Shown one piece after another: positions 47,498 through 60,050 of a stretch of 64,000 nt of DNA. A program made the translations under genes and the position numbers. Under the pieces are notes generated by a model. That model was not told where the DNA came from and ran no database searches. It worked only from the letters and a program-made list of their open reading frames with translations. The stretch spans positions 62,001 to 126,000 of the forward strand of contig VXCM01000717.1 in assembly GCA_014773175.1 (NCBI GenBank), in the 5' to 3' direction. Each line of letters begins with the position of its first letter. Position 1 is the stretch's first letter. Source of the DNA: Lucifuga dentata. Lineage: Eukaryota; Chordata; Actinopteri; Ophidiiformes; Bythitidae.

Positions 47498-48884
47498 GAA
47501 AGCTCTCCGACACAAATCCTCTGCTAGCGTCATACCTCTGCGGTGTCCTTTTAAGGTGAACTGGACAGAAAAACTGTACGGTGGAGCATAAACATTAGTG
47601 ATATGTCGGACTGGTTGGTAGCAGCCATAACGGGCCAATTCAGATGGTGCCAATCAGAATTTTCCCATTCTGAGAAACAGACACACGTGTATATGCACCA
47701 GTACATCCATCTGGATTAACATATATTTGTGGTCGTGAGATAAGAGTTCACAGCTTCATCGCAGGAGAAAGGTTACCCAAGGTGGAAAATCGATCAAATG
47801 AAAGAAAGATTATTAATGTTTCCTTTGGTATAGTCGGCTGAAAGTAGTCAGTCCAAACCTGAGGAGAGACAGAGGGATTAAAAAAAAAAACTCAGGAAGA
47901 AGGATCAAGTCAAGGAGACAGAAACNGGGGGGGGGGGACAGAGACAGAGCAGAAAATTGAAGTACATGTAACATGACACAAATGGACAAAAGTATTTAGC
48001 TAATGATTTATTATTAAACAGAACAGGCAGCCCTCCCCAGCCCGATCCCCCCAGCCTAGTCCAGGCCCCAGCCCTATTGTGGGGAGATGGAGAGGGAGAT
48101 AAGCAGGGCTGTAATGGTAGTCAGATGGCAGGTGGGCCGGCTGAATCCGGGGTTAATCACTGCTAAGTGCTGTGGAGAGGGGAGGACACGGGGCCTGGCT
48201 GAAATACTGTATCCTGGAGGGCATTGGGAGGCCAGGTAAGTCAGCCCAGGTAACTCACCTTGGCGGCTCCGAGAGAGACAGCTGGACTCTTGCGTTGGTT
48301 GTCTAATGGTGTTAACTCAGGATTGTTGCCACAATGATATGTTACATCAACACACTCCCCTCCGTCTCGCTCTTTCAAACCATGTTAGGCTCTTTTGTGC
48401 GTGATCCATCCTGCCTTATTGCTTGGAGCATTTCCGAGTAACACAAGTGATTTAATCTGTCTGAGAGGAAGAAGAGAACACGGTGTAACAGAGCAGAGGC
48501 CTGTAGACATTTCAAATGGAGCCTGACTACGGCAAAGCAAAACAACTTCAAATATTTTCGTTTCACAGATCCGTGGAGTAAAAAGCTAACACAATGCGTT
48601 GTGAAAAATAAATTCAGAACATGACCATAATTAGGGCCTGAGAATGCAGACGGTAAAAAGCGCCAAAACAGTCTGTTTAATTTGAATTCATTCACATTTT
48701 AGTCTCAGAGAACCCCCTACCGGTGGCTCCGGGCTCTGTGGCGCATTAGCCTCCAGCGGAAATCAGACTACACAAAAAGAGAAGCGGCCTCTCTTGCTGC
48801 AGCATGAAATGCATGCCGCTGTGCGTCTAAACAGCGGATGACAAACCCATAATGAAGGCGGTAATTGGAACAACATTTCGGGTC
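45654..48884. other. Intergenic DNA with GT/CA tracts
   Basis: GT-rich at 45767-45802 and 45980-46002, CA-rich at 46280-46308; single Ns at 46461 and 47926. The section at 48040-48300 is GC-rich and unique. No credible exon, though a pyrimidine tract plus AG at 45880-45892 precedes a short open frame (see rejected items). Confidence 0.5.
47463..47494. repeat. (GT)n microsatellite
   Basis: Sixteen uninterrupted GT units. Confidence 0.97.
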
Positions 48885-49107
48885 CACTCTGCACGTCTCG
48901 CTCTGGTATCCCTGCCGCCATCAGCCAAATCATTCCCAAACGTCCGGCAAATCAAAACAAAACACGAGGAAAGGAACACAACTTTTCAGAGCGGTNCACT
49001 CTGCACGTCTCGCTCTGGTATCCCTGCCGCCATCAGCCAAATCATTCCCAAACGTCCAGCAAATCAAAACAAAACACGAGGAAAGGAACACAACTTTTCA
49101 GAGCGGT
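48885..49107. repeat. 111-base duplication around N 48996 (assembly artefact)
   Basis: Bases 48885-48995 and 48997-49107 differ at only one position (G/A within CGTCCRGCAAATC). It is the longest of these joins; the single mismatch may be a heterozygous site, suggesting two haplotype contig ends. Confidence 0.85.
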
Positions 49108-49696
49108 GACTTGTGATGGGCCATTCCTACCGGAGACTCCAGTCTGTACGGAGGTGGGCCTTATTTTGACTCTAACATGAAACAGGCTGCTACTTTGGGC
49201 TACGTTCAGCCATCAAACGTAGAGGTGCTGTGCTACTCCAACGCACACGAGATGCTATATTTTTGGGGAAAAAAGCCACACAAAGAGAACCGCAACTGCA
49301 TACAATCTGTCCTGCATGAGGAAAATATGGCAAAAAACCCACATATGTACAGCTACTCAATTTACACAAGCAACACCTTTAAAACACACACAACCACACG
49401 CACACGCACCACGCTTATTGCTAGCCTATTCCTCTGCCTGCTCCCATAAAATGGAGTTGTTGTAAACAACAGATGAAGTCATCTTGTTTTAGACGAAGAA
49501 GAAGAAAAGAGGAGAGGTCAAGCCGAACAGAGAGTCTTAGTTAAATCATCCGCTTGTAGTAAACAGTTGAGAGAAACATCTATCAGCCGGGCACGTGCTG
49601 CTGACAGTATAATAATAAGGTGGCGAGAGCTGGAGCGTGCTCTGAAAACAGATGAAACCTCCTTTTGCGCCCAATGGGGAGGGAAGAGAGAGAGCG

Positions 49697-49700
<4 letters not shown>

Positions 49701-49743
<43 letters not shown>
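49701..49743. repeat. (GA)n microsatellite
   Basis: About 21 uninterrupted AG units. Confidence 0.97.
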
Positions 49744-49746
<3 letters not shown>

Positions 49747-50094
49747 ATAAAGAAAGAGAGGACAAATAGAATGAAAAAAGTAGCTCATCACCTTTTCTAT
49801 CAGCACGGTGGGTGGTGCACGCAGCAGCACTGAGGACCCTGTTCATAATCACAAGGTTACTGTTCATTGTTCGACATGACCCGGCGGACGTGAGTGACAA
49901 GGTGGGCAGCCGGGCTCCATGCCAACGTGCAGATAATTACCTCATGACGACAAAGTCAACTTTGATGTACAGTCTCTCACTTTAAAGCTTTAATGACCTT
50001 AGCGCTGGTATTTGTGCATGCTCGTGTATATGTTTGTGTATAAAATGCCTGCAGCACGGGGAATGTGCTCTCTCTCTCTCTCCCTCTCTCTCAT

Positions 50095-50229
50095 ACACAC
50101 ACTCTCTCCAACTCACTCACACACTCACACCAGTTAGTAAGCTTGATGTCAATCAAGTGGGNACACACACTCTCTCCAACTCACTCACACACTCACACCA
50201 GTTAGTAAGCTTGATGTCAATCAAGTGGG
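50095..50229. repeat. 67-base duplication around N 50162 (assembly artefact)
   Basis: Bases 50095-50161 equal 50163-50229. Confidence 0.88.
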
Positions 50230-52697
50230 TGTCTAATTAAAAGTAACAGGAGGAAGCAGCTAGGGACAGCAATCGCTATCGGACCCCCATTTTCATATGA
50301 ATGGCCTTTTTTAATTAAACTCAACAGCTAATAAGCCTCAGTATCCAAACCATGTAGCAGTTTAACAGACAAAGAGCCACAAAGAAACACACACACACAC
50401 ACAAGGCAAGCAGCATAGAGGAGAATGGGGGATGAGAGGTAAAGACAGAAGGATGAATAATGAAGAGTCAGAGGCAGAGTGATGCATTGCCTTTGAACCT
50501 GTTGGCTCTCCTTTGTTTGTGAAGGCTTTGCCAGAGGCTATTGTTGTCAACAAAGTTTATTTAGCATTGATGGTATTAAAGAATACAGTTTAACAGAATT
50601 TACCTTTGCCGTGAGACGGGGAGAAATGGAAGAGAGGTAAAAGAAAAAGAACACGCGACGGTATCTCTTTCTCAGATGAAAAGCAAAGTCTACAGTTTGG
50701 GTGCATGCATTGTTGGTCATGCTGTCCTGTGGCTAAACGGTATTTGTTAATTTATTTTTGGGAGGCTAGATCAAACTAAACCAGCTGTCAACCCGCAAGC
50801 TATAAAATGCATAACAGCAGCATTTTTTTATGTGATACTGGATATCCTAAAAGATATCCGGAATGTATAATATGAAATATAAATAATAAAATAGTAAAAC
50901 GTCACTGTGAAATTTATTTCCAATCACTGGATTGACCAGCTACTGAAATAAAATAGAAATAGCATAATTTAGTGACATGTAAAAGAATTTAATGCTTAGC
51001 AGCACTCTTTTATGATGTTCAGAGTTGGGCAATGAGATTAAAAAAAAAATCCAAAAATGTTTTGTCTTTGAGCCAAACATCTGTGTTGATGCTCTTCCGT
51101 AAAAGAATTAGCAAGAAACACAAATCCTTTATTTTTGAAAAAGAACAGATTTTTCTTCTTCACTGTTCTTATATCAGCTATGTGTTGACAAACATATAAT
51201 CACACCAGATTACCAAAATCTGCATGGAGAGAGAGAACGAGAACAAAAGGCTAAACAAATCGAACAAATAATTCTCATACTGCTAAGATACTTCTGTGGG
51301 AGAGATTATGGTTCCGTTCTAACACACACGACAAACCTCTATTTTTCCAACCTTTTACAGCAGATAAAGGACCTTGGATCTGTTTTCCACAGTAAATCCC
51401 AGATCAGCTTCTCCCTCGCTATTCAAACCACCCAGCAGGTTGTTTCTAAAAGGCTTGAAAGTGAGCAGAGAGATAGACGGTGCTGGAATCTCAAATGAGC
51501 TCTCTGCGCTGCCGTGACTTACGCTCGACTGGCTAATTCTCTTTCCTCCTTACTTCTTCAGAAACTTTTAACATCATGACCTGAAGAAACATTTGCAAAC
51601 TATAACAATAAAATTAACTTGTAATGAGCAAAATAATTGCACATCAAACGCTGCTCGTTGGTGGAGCACAAGCTTGGAAGAAAGGACCCAATTTACAGAT
51701 TACATGGCTCATGACTACCCAAGTTCAAAACACAGAGAAATTGGTCATGAAGTGAGAAAAAAGGGCCCTTCCAAAACGACTCCGAAGCATTCTTTAAACT
51801 TGTGTAATGGATACGCTGCGGGCAACGGGGCGAATTTACCATGCAAAGAATCTCCATTCCGCATGCAGCACTTCAAAGGCAAAAGGAACTGAGTTTCAGG
51901 GAGCCAGTGGGCACAGGGAGAGGGGGGGAATGAACTTGGTGATGCACATTTGTCTCCTAGAGTGACAGAAATTGGCGGGGGGTGTTCAAAATGAGAGATT
52001 TAGTTGATCTAGGGCAGAGCTGTGTTTGAGTCAACACCACATTGCTTCCTCAATCTTCAAAAACAGAGGGAAATCATAATACAGAGGAGAAATGCTGAGA
52101 AAGTTAGAATGGGAGACACTGGGAGGAAGCACATCAAAACTGAGAAGCAACTGGAGATATTTTTCTCTCCATAGCTGAGGATTAGGAGAGTGAGCCAAAG
52201 AAAGATGGAGAGAGATAGAGGATAGGGAGATAGATGGCTTCAGCGAGGAGGCCAAGTTGTTGTGTTGCATTTTTTCTCAATCGAGCCCTTTTAGTTTGCG
52301 CTGCTAGAGGAAGTAGGGGAAAGTAAGGGATTACATTAGCAATGATAAAGTGACCAGTGCCAGGCAGCGTCTCGCCATCAGATACACGCAAACACACAGC
52401 ACAACAGATTACACCTGAAAACACCTAAAACACAGATACACTCTGGACCATAGTGGACAGCTGATATCACCTCTACAACTCTATATGTGGGGGAAATGCC
52501 AGATTTTAACCAAAAATAAAAATCTGCTGTCAACAGCTTCAACTCAACAGATTTCTACTGAATCAACCTCGCAGGTCAAAGAAATAAAAGCCACAAAAAA
52601 GTTCCCTGACACTGTGTTATTTATAAAAACCAAGAAATGTTCAAATGAGATATTTTCTTGACCATAATTTTGTGCTCCTTTCTCATGTCGACTCTGC

Positions 52698-52826
52698 TTT
52701 CACCCCTTCACCCTCGCCGTTTCTCCTTCTTTCTCTCCTCCTTTCCTCTCTCCCTCACAAGNTTTCACCCCTTCACCCTCGCCGTTTCTCCTTCTTTCTC
52801 TCCTCCTTTCCTCTCTCCCTCACAAG
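52698..52826. repeat. 64-base duplication around N 52762 (assembly artefact)
   Basis: Bases 52698-52761 equal 52763-52826. Confidence 0.88.
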
Positions 52827-53816
52827 GCAGTCTTCTCCTATTCTGCACGCTTATCTGATGGGCGCTCTGCCACTGTTTGCATAAAACACTGTTTATAAGG
52901 GGTTGCATATGTTAAAACATTAAAACACACATTAGCGCGCTCGTACACACATGTGAACACACGCACGAGCACACACACACACACGGCTTGAGCTAATGTG
53001 ACCTTGCTAAAAAGCCACACAACTGACATGCAGCAGATTTGTTTAAATAAGGCTTTCTCTTTTTATATTGTCAATGAAACAAAATAAGAATATATCACAC
53101 ACACACACACAATTTAAGTTCATCTCAACTACATGACAAAGTTGTAACCTTTAGACTAATATTAATGGTTTTAATTGCTTAAATCATTTTTTTAAAAGCA
53201 TAACATACTAACACATTCTAGTATATGAAACAACTCATATATATATATGTATATATATATTTACACTCTAAAATGACTAGATAATACAAACAGTGCATTA
53301 ATTTTTATATCAAAAATATATATATTTAGGACAGCTGGATGCCAATGAGAACTTATGATGTGAACAGAGGAAAAATGATTGATAGCTTAACTGCTGATAT
53401 ACTGGTTACAAAACTGTAAATCATTTAATTATCATTTAATTTTATCATGACAACTAATGCCACATAACATGATAAATTTTTTTTTTAAAAATTCAATGTC
53501 AATAACAACACTGACTGTGATTTAAATGTTATTCAACAATATTTTGATTCTTTTTTCTTTAACAGAAAACCTTGATTAACAAGTCATAAATTATTTTTTC
53601 AATTATTTTAGTTTTATGGTGATTTTAACTACTTAGCCATCAAAACTAGATATCAAATGAGTTTGTGTATTTTTTTTTTAAATTCTTTAGTATTTAAAGA
53701 TTTCACATTTTGAAACCCAGCTGTTGTGCAAACTATAAAGAGTGAGACAAAATGATAAAGTCCCAATTTAAAAAAAAAAAAAAAAANAAAAAAAAAAAAA
53801 AAAACTAAACTAAAAT

Positions 53817-54316
53817 TTAAAGGAGAATATCGGTGATTTTACTAGTTTGAGCCCAATATATACAACCTACATTCATGTTACGTTACTCTGTTACCATTTT
53901 TCAAAACATGCTACGGGAGCAGTAAATATTAGAATTGTTTTTCCTACCTGTCAGACTGCCAATGGTTCAATGAACAGATTATTGAAACACGCTTGAGATA
54001 GGTAATCCATCACAGCAAATATGTCTATTAAAATTTTCGTTGAAGTTACTTAACTGGTCAAATGCAGAGCTATGTGAAAGAAAATGTATGTCTTTGCCAG
54101 GGAGCATAGCCTCAGGAGAAGACGGCTTTTGTGAAGCACTGAATTTTAGGGTGGATGTATCACCTGAACATTTGATTTTGAAAGGTGAGGGGATTTGGCA
54201 AAGTAACACAAAAACTAAAATATGGTTTCATGTATTGGAAAATGGTTGGCAGTAATGAGTACATGGGTAGCATTTATTGAGCTCAAACATGCAAAATCAC
54301 TGGTATGCTCCTTTAA
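53817..54316 (+). mobile_element. TTAA MITE family, copy H (complete ends)
   Basis: Left TTAAAGGAGAATATCGGTGA; right CACTGGTATGCTCCTTTAA. The core is present, with about 100 bases missing in the middle relative to other copies (after GAAGACGGCTTTTGTGAAG). At 500 bases it is the shortest copy with both ends. Confidence 0.9.
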
Positions 54317-55773
54317 GAGTGACTTCATAAATGCTGAGATAAGTCGGATGTTTTCGATGGCTTTCACAATCACCATATCAACATATCAAAAATCAGTTTG
54401 ATAACTTGTGGATCACAGTGTATGAAGCAGACTGTTCATCCTTAAAAGAACTTTAGAAAGAAGGAGTGCTGTTCAGTTCTCGTGTAAGCGCTCTACATGG
54501 CATCCTGCTTCCTCATTATTTCAAACCATTTATCTGAAATGAAGCAACATCATTGGGGTATTACACTCTTCCTTACAATCTGTACTACACTAGACGGTTT
54601 TATTTCGTTTACTCTGCCCTCCTTAACAAACTAATGGACAGCGATAATTGCCGCAGCAGCAGCCTACACAAACCATTAGTCTTTCCATCAGTCTCGCTTC
54701 ATTTTCCTCATTCTGCTTGGCGAGTTGACTGCTATTGTGTCCAATTAAAATTCCGCCATGTGTTTTCTCTGAAAATTAGGTTACTTCAGCAAATTTACAC
54801 TAATTTACTTAACTTACACAAATCTCAGACTTCAGCCATTCAAAAGTCCCTGCTGTTTGCTTAACATGCAACTTGAACTCTATGACTTACATGTCTACCC
54901 TTCCTCCACCCACTGCCCCCCCCCCACCACCCTTTTCTCTGCACTGATCAGGGGGTCCACATGGTTCAAGCTAGGGATACCTTCCTCTTTCTGGCCAAGA
55001 ATTAAAATTGTAACCCAGAGGGGCCTGATTAGCGAGATACAGATAGATGTGGTTTTGATTAATGCATCACAGCACTTCCTGGGGAAGTTTTCCTCCCAAC
55101 TCGCACCCCGAGAATGGCAGCTTGATATCCCAAATGCCAACAAAGGCTCTCTATGCTTTGGTCAGTCACGTCAACGTGTCTTTTCCTGTGTGGAAAGAGC
55201 CCTTTAAGTTGAGCAGCCAGGGAAGACGGGTCCCAAGGCTTTGAAGAGCAAGACTTGTGTATAGATTGGAAAGGTTGCTGTCAACAGAAATGAGCCTTTT
55301 GCCCTGACACATGACCTTACTGCTTCCAGGTCATTCCGTGACGGCCTTCCTGAAGGTTATTCAGAGTGCCAGCGGTGTTTCACATGACCTCCAACACATC
55401 ACATTCCTTAGCTTGATATCACAAAACCTTTTTTTTTTCTTTCTCTCTGACTCTACCCCACACACACAATCACAACTCATACGCAAAGAACTTGCTCACT
55501 CATAGTTTACAACTTGCCTTATTATTTCTGTCTGTCCGCACAGGCTGTGTGCCAATCATGGCTGTTTGATCTGTGCACATCAGGGTTAATGTGAACAGCT
55601 GAGTCATGGGGTTAATGGAGAGGATGGCGAGTGCAGGGCCTGAAACCCAGCATGCTCTTTTTTTGGCCAAGCGTGACTAAACATCATCATCATTACACAC
55701 AATGGTGTTCAGCTATGAGCTCATCGTGGACAGATGATGGTGCTCATTTGTCATGTCTAGGAGCATGAAGAAA
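54317..55773. other. Intergenic DNA
   Basis: Unique sequence, C-rich at 54910-54935. The section at about 55510-55690 is complex and non-repetitive, with no assigned role. The open frame at 54857-55207 is unrecognised. Confidence 0.5.
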
Positions 55774-56114
55774 GGCCAGTATCCTTTTTTGTCATATATA
55801 TGTCAAAGAAATTGATTTCATCAAGTTCAGTGTGAACCTCAAAACTGCAAATCTATTTAAAAACTTTCCTACCTTTAATCATCTCATGAAAAAGCTATGT
55901 TGATGATGTGTTTTGACTTTGGAAAGTGATTAATCCAAACCTTTTAAAGTTTTTAAATGATTACTTTGAAGGCCTGAGGTTCACACTGAACGATAGCTTT
56001 GATGAAATCAATTTCCTTGACATACATGTGACAAAAAAGGATACTGGCCTATCTTTGTCTCTACATACAAAAACCCACATGGAAACACATTCTTTATTCA
56101 TGTCTATGAGCTGA
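55774..56114 (+). mobile_element. Penelope-like retroelement fragment in inverted arrangement
   Basis: The right half (55926-56114, plus) encodes LLKFLNDYFEGLRFTLNDSF, then INFLDIHVTKKDTGLSLSLH; the INFLD block with its context resembles the C-terminal part of Penelope-type reverse transcriptases. The left half (55774-55840) is its reverse complement: GGCCAGTATCCTTTTTTGTC...GTTCAGTGTGAACCTC mirrors GAGGTTCACACTGAAC...GACAAAAAAGGATACTGGCC (55976-56049), with roughly 85% identity. The two halves are thus head-to-head. Family assignment is by motif and moderately sure. Confidence 0.6.
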
Positions 56115-58167
56115 AATAACTTTCACGTGAGAAAAGTGCTAAATTGTGAAATAAAACTCAGGCTGCTGTTACACTCTCATTACCACACTGTCATCACATG
56201 AGATGCACATTTATACCGTTAAATGTGTACTCTGTGTACATTTGAAAAGTAAATCTGATAAACACACTTACACACATTTTTCTTTTTAACTTTGCACATT
56301 TGCATTCTGTTAAAGCATTACATTACAGAATAGCAGTTCACATGTATAGTTTGACAAGAATTTCTGTGAATGGCAAGACTCTGTAGGAAGACCAGACTTC
56401 CACAATGAGGCCTTCTTATAATTTTAACTATTTTGTATTTTTTCTGGTTCCACACCCACGCAGACCCTTCAAGCCTCCCTCTGTGTGAACCCTGACTCTC
56501 AGTGGATACACTGGGAGTCGTGTCTGGGCAGATTAGGGCAGACTGGGGGGATTCAAAGGTTTCATGGAGGTCACGTGATGGGTTCCCATGGGTTCAGAAA
56601 CTCTACATCCCTAAAGCTACAACAGGAAGCAGAGTTTAGGGTCTGACTAATGGACAATCATTATGTTCTCTGGTTGGCGTTCACTCTCATTTGTTCTACA
56701 AGTGTGAGAACATAGCCCCCCCCCCGNTGTTCTCTGGTTGGCGTTCACTCTCATTTGTTCTACAAGTGTGAGAACATAGCCCCCCCCCAGCAAAGAAAGA
56801 CACTTTGATATCGGCACTGGGTTCATTATACAGCACAACTGATAGCCCATTTTTCCATTTCTTGGTCTTTATTAGTTGTAATTCATCCTCTAGTTGTGCC
56901 ATTTCTACAGCTGTCCTCCTCTGCTCTGTCTCCTGGTTTCTCCTCTATCTCTTAATTCCCCTCTGATCAAACAGAACTAAAGTTTTCCTTTGGAAGGAGA
57001 AATACTGCCTTCGTAAAATGCCACTGGTTACCAAAATGTTATCGTCTTTTACTTCACAAAATGTAACGTTCATTCTGCGGGATTGCATCACTTTACATTC
57101 TGTGCATATCTGCTAACGTATCAAATATGTCTAAGTAGCCTTGTGTTAAACATGTGCATGGCGGAGCTGGGTCTGATGAAGAATGTTAATTAAACAATGC
57201 TCCTCTTCAAACAAATTTCATCCTAATTGGCGACTTTTAATTTCTTTGTTCATTTTCTTCCAAAGTTAGATAACCCAATATTGTTTGTTCCAATGGCTGA
57301 CAGCATTCTGTCTTCTTGTCTCAACAACTGTCCAGTCTGACTCAAATGGGCCAGAAAGGAGAGAAGAGGGGATGGGACACAGGCAATATTGGTGCAATTG
57401 TTAAAGTGTGCTTGAGAGACAGCCAAAAGAGACAGACCCACCAAACTGGGCCAAAAGAGAGAGCTCGCTGAATGGTGTGTGTGTGATGTGTGTGGATTTA
57501 GGGGGCAGTGAGGATGGGAGATGTCAACATTTTTTCTTCAGAGTGCCCATCTCCATTTGCATAATTTCCATTCCCTATGAGCAACAAAGAAAGAAAGGAG
57601 ATGCTCATACAAAACCCAAATTGACAAGGGAACAATGTTGGCCTGAAGGGTCATTTTGTGGGGGATAAATTTTCCTAAATCATGGTTTAATATTTTGTCA
57701 GGCCTAGTTTTGGAAAATGCTATTTTGCCAGAACTCGGTCATACCTCTGCTTTGTCTGATTTGACGAGCAAAATACATTAGAAGTGAATAATTCTCATGT
57801 AATCAAAAACAATACCTTTCATTTCTCCTGTCAGTATCCATGGACTTTGCTGCAAGCCAAAAATGAAAAGCACAACTGATAAGGACACAGAGGATGGTGG
57901 ACATATCAATGATTAATGTTCGTCCTTCCAAAGTTGAGATGCACAATTCAGACACTAAATCACCACAAAACCACAACCAAAAAAAAAAAAAAAAAAAANA
58001 AAAAAAAAAAAAAAAAAAGAGCGCTGAAATGGTTCAGAGTTACAGCTTGGATGGACAGTGGTGTCAAAGAAGTATACTGTATGTAAAATGCTTAAAAGTT
58101 TCAAATGAATTGGAAAAGTTCTGAAAGTAGGTAAATATACAAAAAGGGAAGTCTGGAATTGGAAATT
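56115..58167. other. Intergenic DNA
   Basis: Unique sequence with poly-C at 56716-56725 (doubled by an assembly join) and poly-A with an N at 57999. No gene recognised. Confidence 0.55.
56664..56788. repeat. About 62-base duplication around N 56727 (assembly artefact)
   Basis: TGTTCTCTGGTTGGCGTTCA... through the poly-C run occurs on both sides of the N. The copies differ only in C-run length, consistent with a homopolymer-limited contig end. Confidence 0.82.
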
Positions 58168-58542
58168 TTAAAGGACCATACCAACCATTTTGCATGTTTG
58201 AGCTTGTTTGAGCATAATGCATGTTCTAATATATTCAATTTTCATACATGCTACATGACTGACAACCATTTCCCAAAGGATAAAACCATATTTCTGCTTT
58301 CCTGATGTTTTGCAAAATCTCTTAATCTTACAAAATCAAATATTCAAGTGATACACCCACCTTAAAAATAGATATTTTGCCTGCTAATAGTTATGCAAAA
58401 TTATGAAGTCACCGTCTTTAAATTTTTTAATAAACGCAGGTCTTCTTTTTGGACTATATTCCCCGGAGGAGACATACAATAACTCTGCGCTTTTTATTGC
58501 GCTTAAACATTAAAATTATGTAATTTCCAAAAAAACAAAAAA

Positions 58543-58579
<37 letters not shown>

Positions 58580-58954
58580 GAATACACATCTTGTTCACAA
58601 TGATGGATTATCTATCCCAAGAACATTTCAAGTATCAGCAACTTGATTTTAATAGCGTACCAGAATGAACTGAAACCAATGGAGGTCTGGAGGGTAGGAA
58701 AAACATTTTNATTTTAATAGCGTACCAGAATGAACTGAAACCAATGGAGGTCTGGAGGGTAGGAAAAACATTTTTAGTTCACTATTCCAGTAGTATGCTT
58801 TGGAAAATGATTGTCAGTATCATTACTTGTATGAAAATTGAATATATTAGGCTCAAACATGCAAAATGGATGGTATGGTCCTTTAAANCATTACTTGTAT
58901 GAAAATTGAATATATTAGGCTCAAACATGCAAAATGGATGGTATGGTCCTTTAA
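58168..58954 (-). mobile_element. TTAA MITE family, copy I (full length, reverse orientation)
   Basis: Starts TTAAAGGACCATACCAACC and ends GGATGGTATGGTCCTTTAA. It carries all core blocks in reverse (GGTCTTCTTTTTGGACTATA, GGATTATCTATCCCAAGAAC, ACCAGAATGAACTGAAACC) plus a poly-A stretch. Two assembly duplications (64 and 67 bases) lie inside, so the true length is about 655 bases. Confidence 0.9.
58646..58774. repeat. 64-base duplication around N 58710 (assembly artefact)
   Basis: Bases 58646-58709 equal 58711-58774. Confidence 0.88.
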
Positions 58955-58955
58955 A
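58821..58955. repeat. 67-base duplication around N 58888 (assembly artefact)
   Basis: Bases 58821-58887 equal 58889-58955. It doubles the right terminal repeat of MITE copy I, giving a false extra GGTCCTTTAA end at about 58878-58887. Confidence 0.88.
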
Positions 58956-60050
58956 TGCAAGCAGTTGTGTTTGCTGCATATTTAAAGTTTTGGTCTGACA
59001 GGTCAAAGGGCACACACAGCTGGCAAGGGGGCAGGTGTAGGGAGTGAGAGGGCTGATGTAGCTGCTAAGGAGTGGGCAGGAAGCAGAGCAAAGATGGATG
59101 ATGGATGGTGTTGATACAAGAGGCAGCAGCCCTGCTTTATCTAGGCAGCCCAAGCCAGACCTGTCGCTGTGATGGGTGGGCTGTCAGCTCTTTGTTTATG
59201 GACCACCACCCATCTCCCATCTCCTATATGCCCCAAAAGCCTAGATCACTCAAAAATAGCTAATACTTCACCCCATCTTTGTCTCTCCATCTCTGATTCT
59301 CTTCCTTTTTTATTCTCTTCTCTCACCATTTGCACCGACGGCCCTTATAAATAGTACTTTCTCTTCTCAAGTTAGTTTCAGACGGGGCCACTTACAGTAG
59401 CAAAGAAAACATGCTGTGCAAGTTTATATTCAATTTCTCTGATTTGGTTGGCAAATGTGGAAAAAAAGTAAATATTACTTTCATTTCAATAATTTCAATT
59501 TTTGATAATAAAGAATGGCTCCCAGACATTTCTAGTCCATAGAGGAAGAAAGAGAAGAAAGAAAGCAGGGGAAGGAGAGACAGAGAGCAAAGGGAGAAAG
59601 TGTACTTAATCCAACCATATCCCCACGAGTTGCATGCTTCCAATTAACGACTGGTTGGTTTATCAGTCTCGACGGGTGATTGCTGTTTTTAATCATTTTC
59701 TTTCTCCACACAGTTTCTTCCACTCTATCAGTTCTTCCCACTCTTATCATCTAACAGCCTCCTCTCACTGTCTTACTTCCCACCCCATCTCTGCTCGGCA
59801 CTGCCTTCTTTTCATCATGTTCACACGCAACCGCACTCTCACGCTGCATTCAGCATTAAAGAGCGGTCTACGGCTGTGCATTCAATTTGAAAAATTGCAG
59901 TTTAAGTTTTGAATATACTTATGGTTCCTATGGTTGCTCTACAACTATTGATGCAGCACCTTCCACAAAAAAATATTCCACATTCCATCTGAATTAAATA
60001 TTCTAAATGAGTGTTATCAACAAACAAAAGTCTGAGTAACAGTAAAGTCA
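58956..60050. other. Intergenic DNA
   Basis: Unique sequence, AT-rich at 59400-59510 and CT-rich at 59690-59800. No gene recognised. Confidence 0.55.

Larger units (their letters stand above)
49108..53816. other. Intergenic DNA
   Basis: No supported gene. CT- and CA-rich parts at about 50070-50110 and 50390-50405; AT-rich at 50840-51060 and 53040-53720, including an (AT)n-like stretch near 53238-53262; poly-A with N 53787. The open frame at 51593-51892 is unrecognised. Confidence 0.5.
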
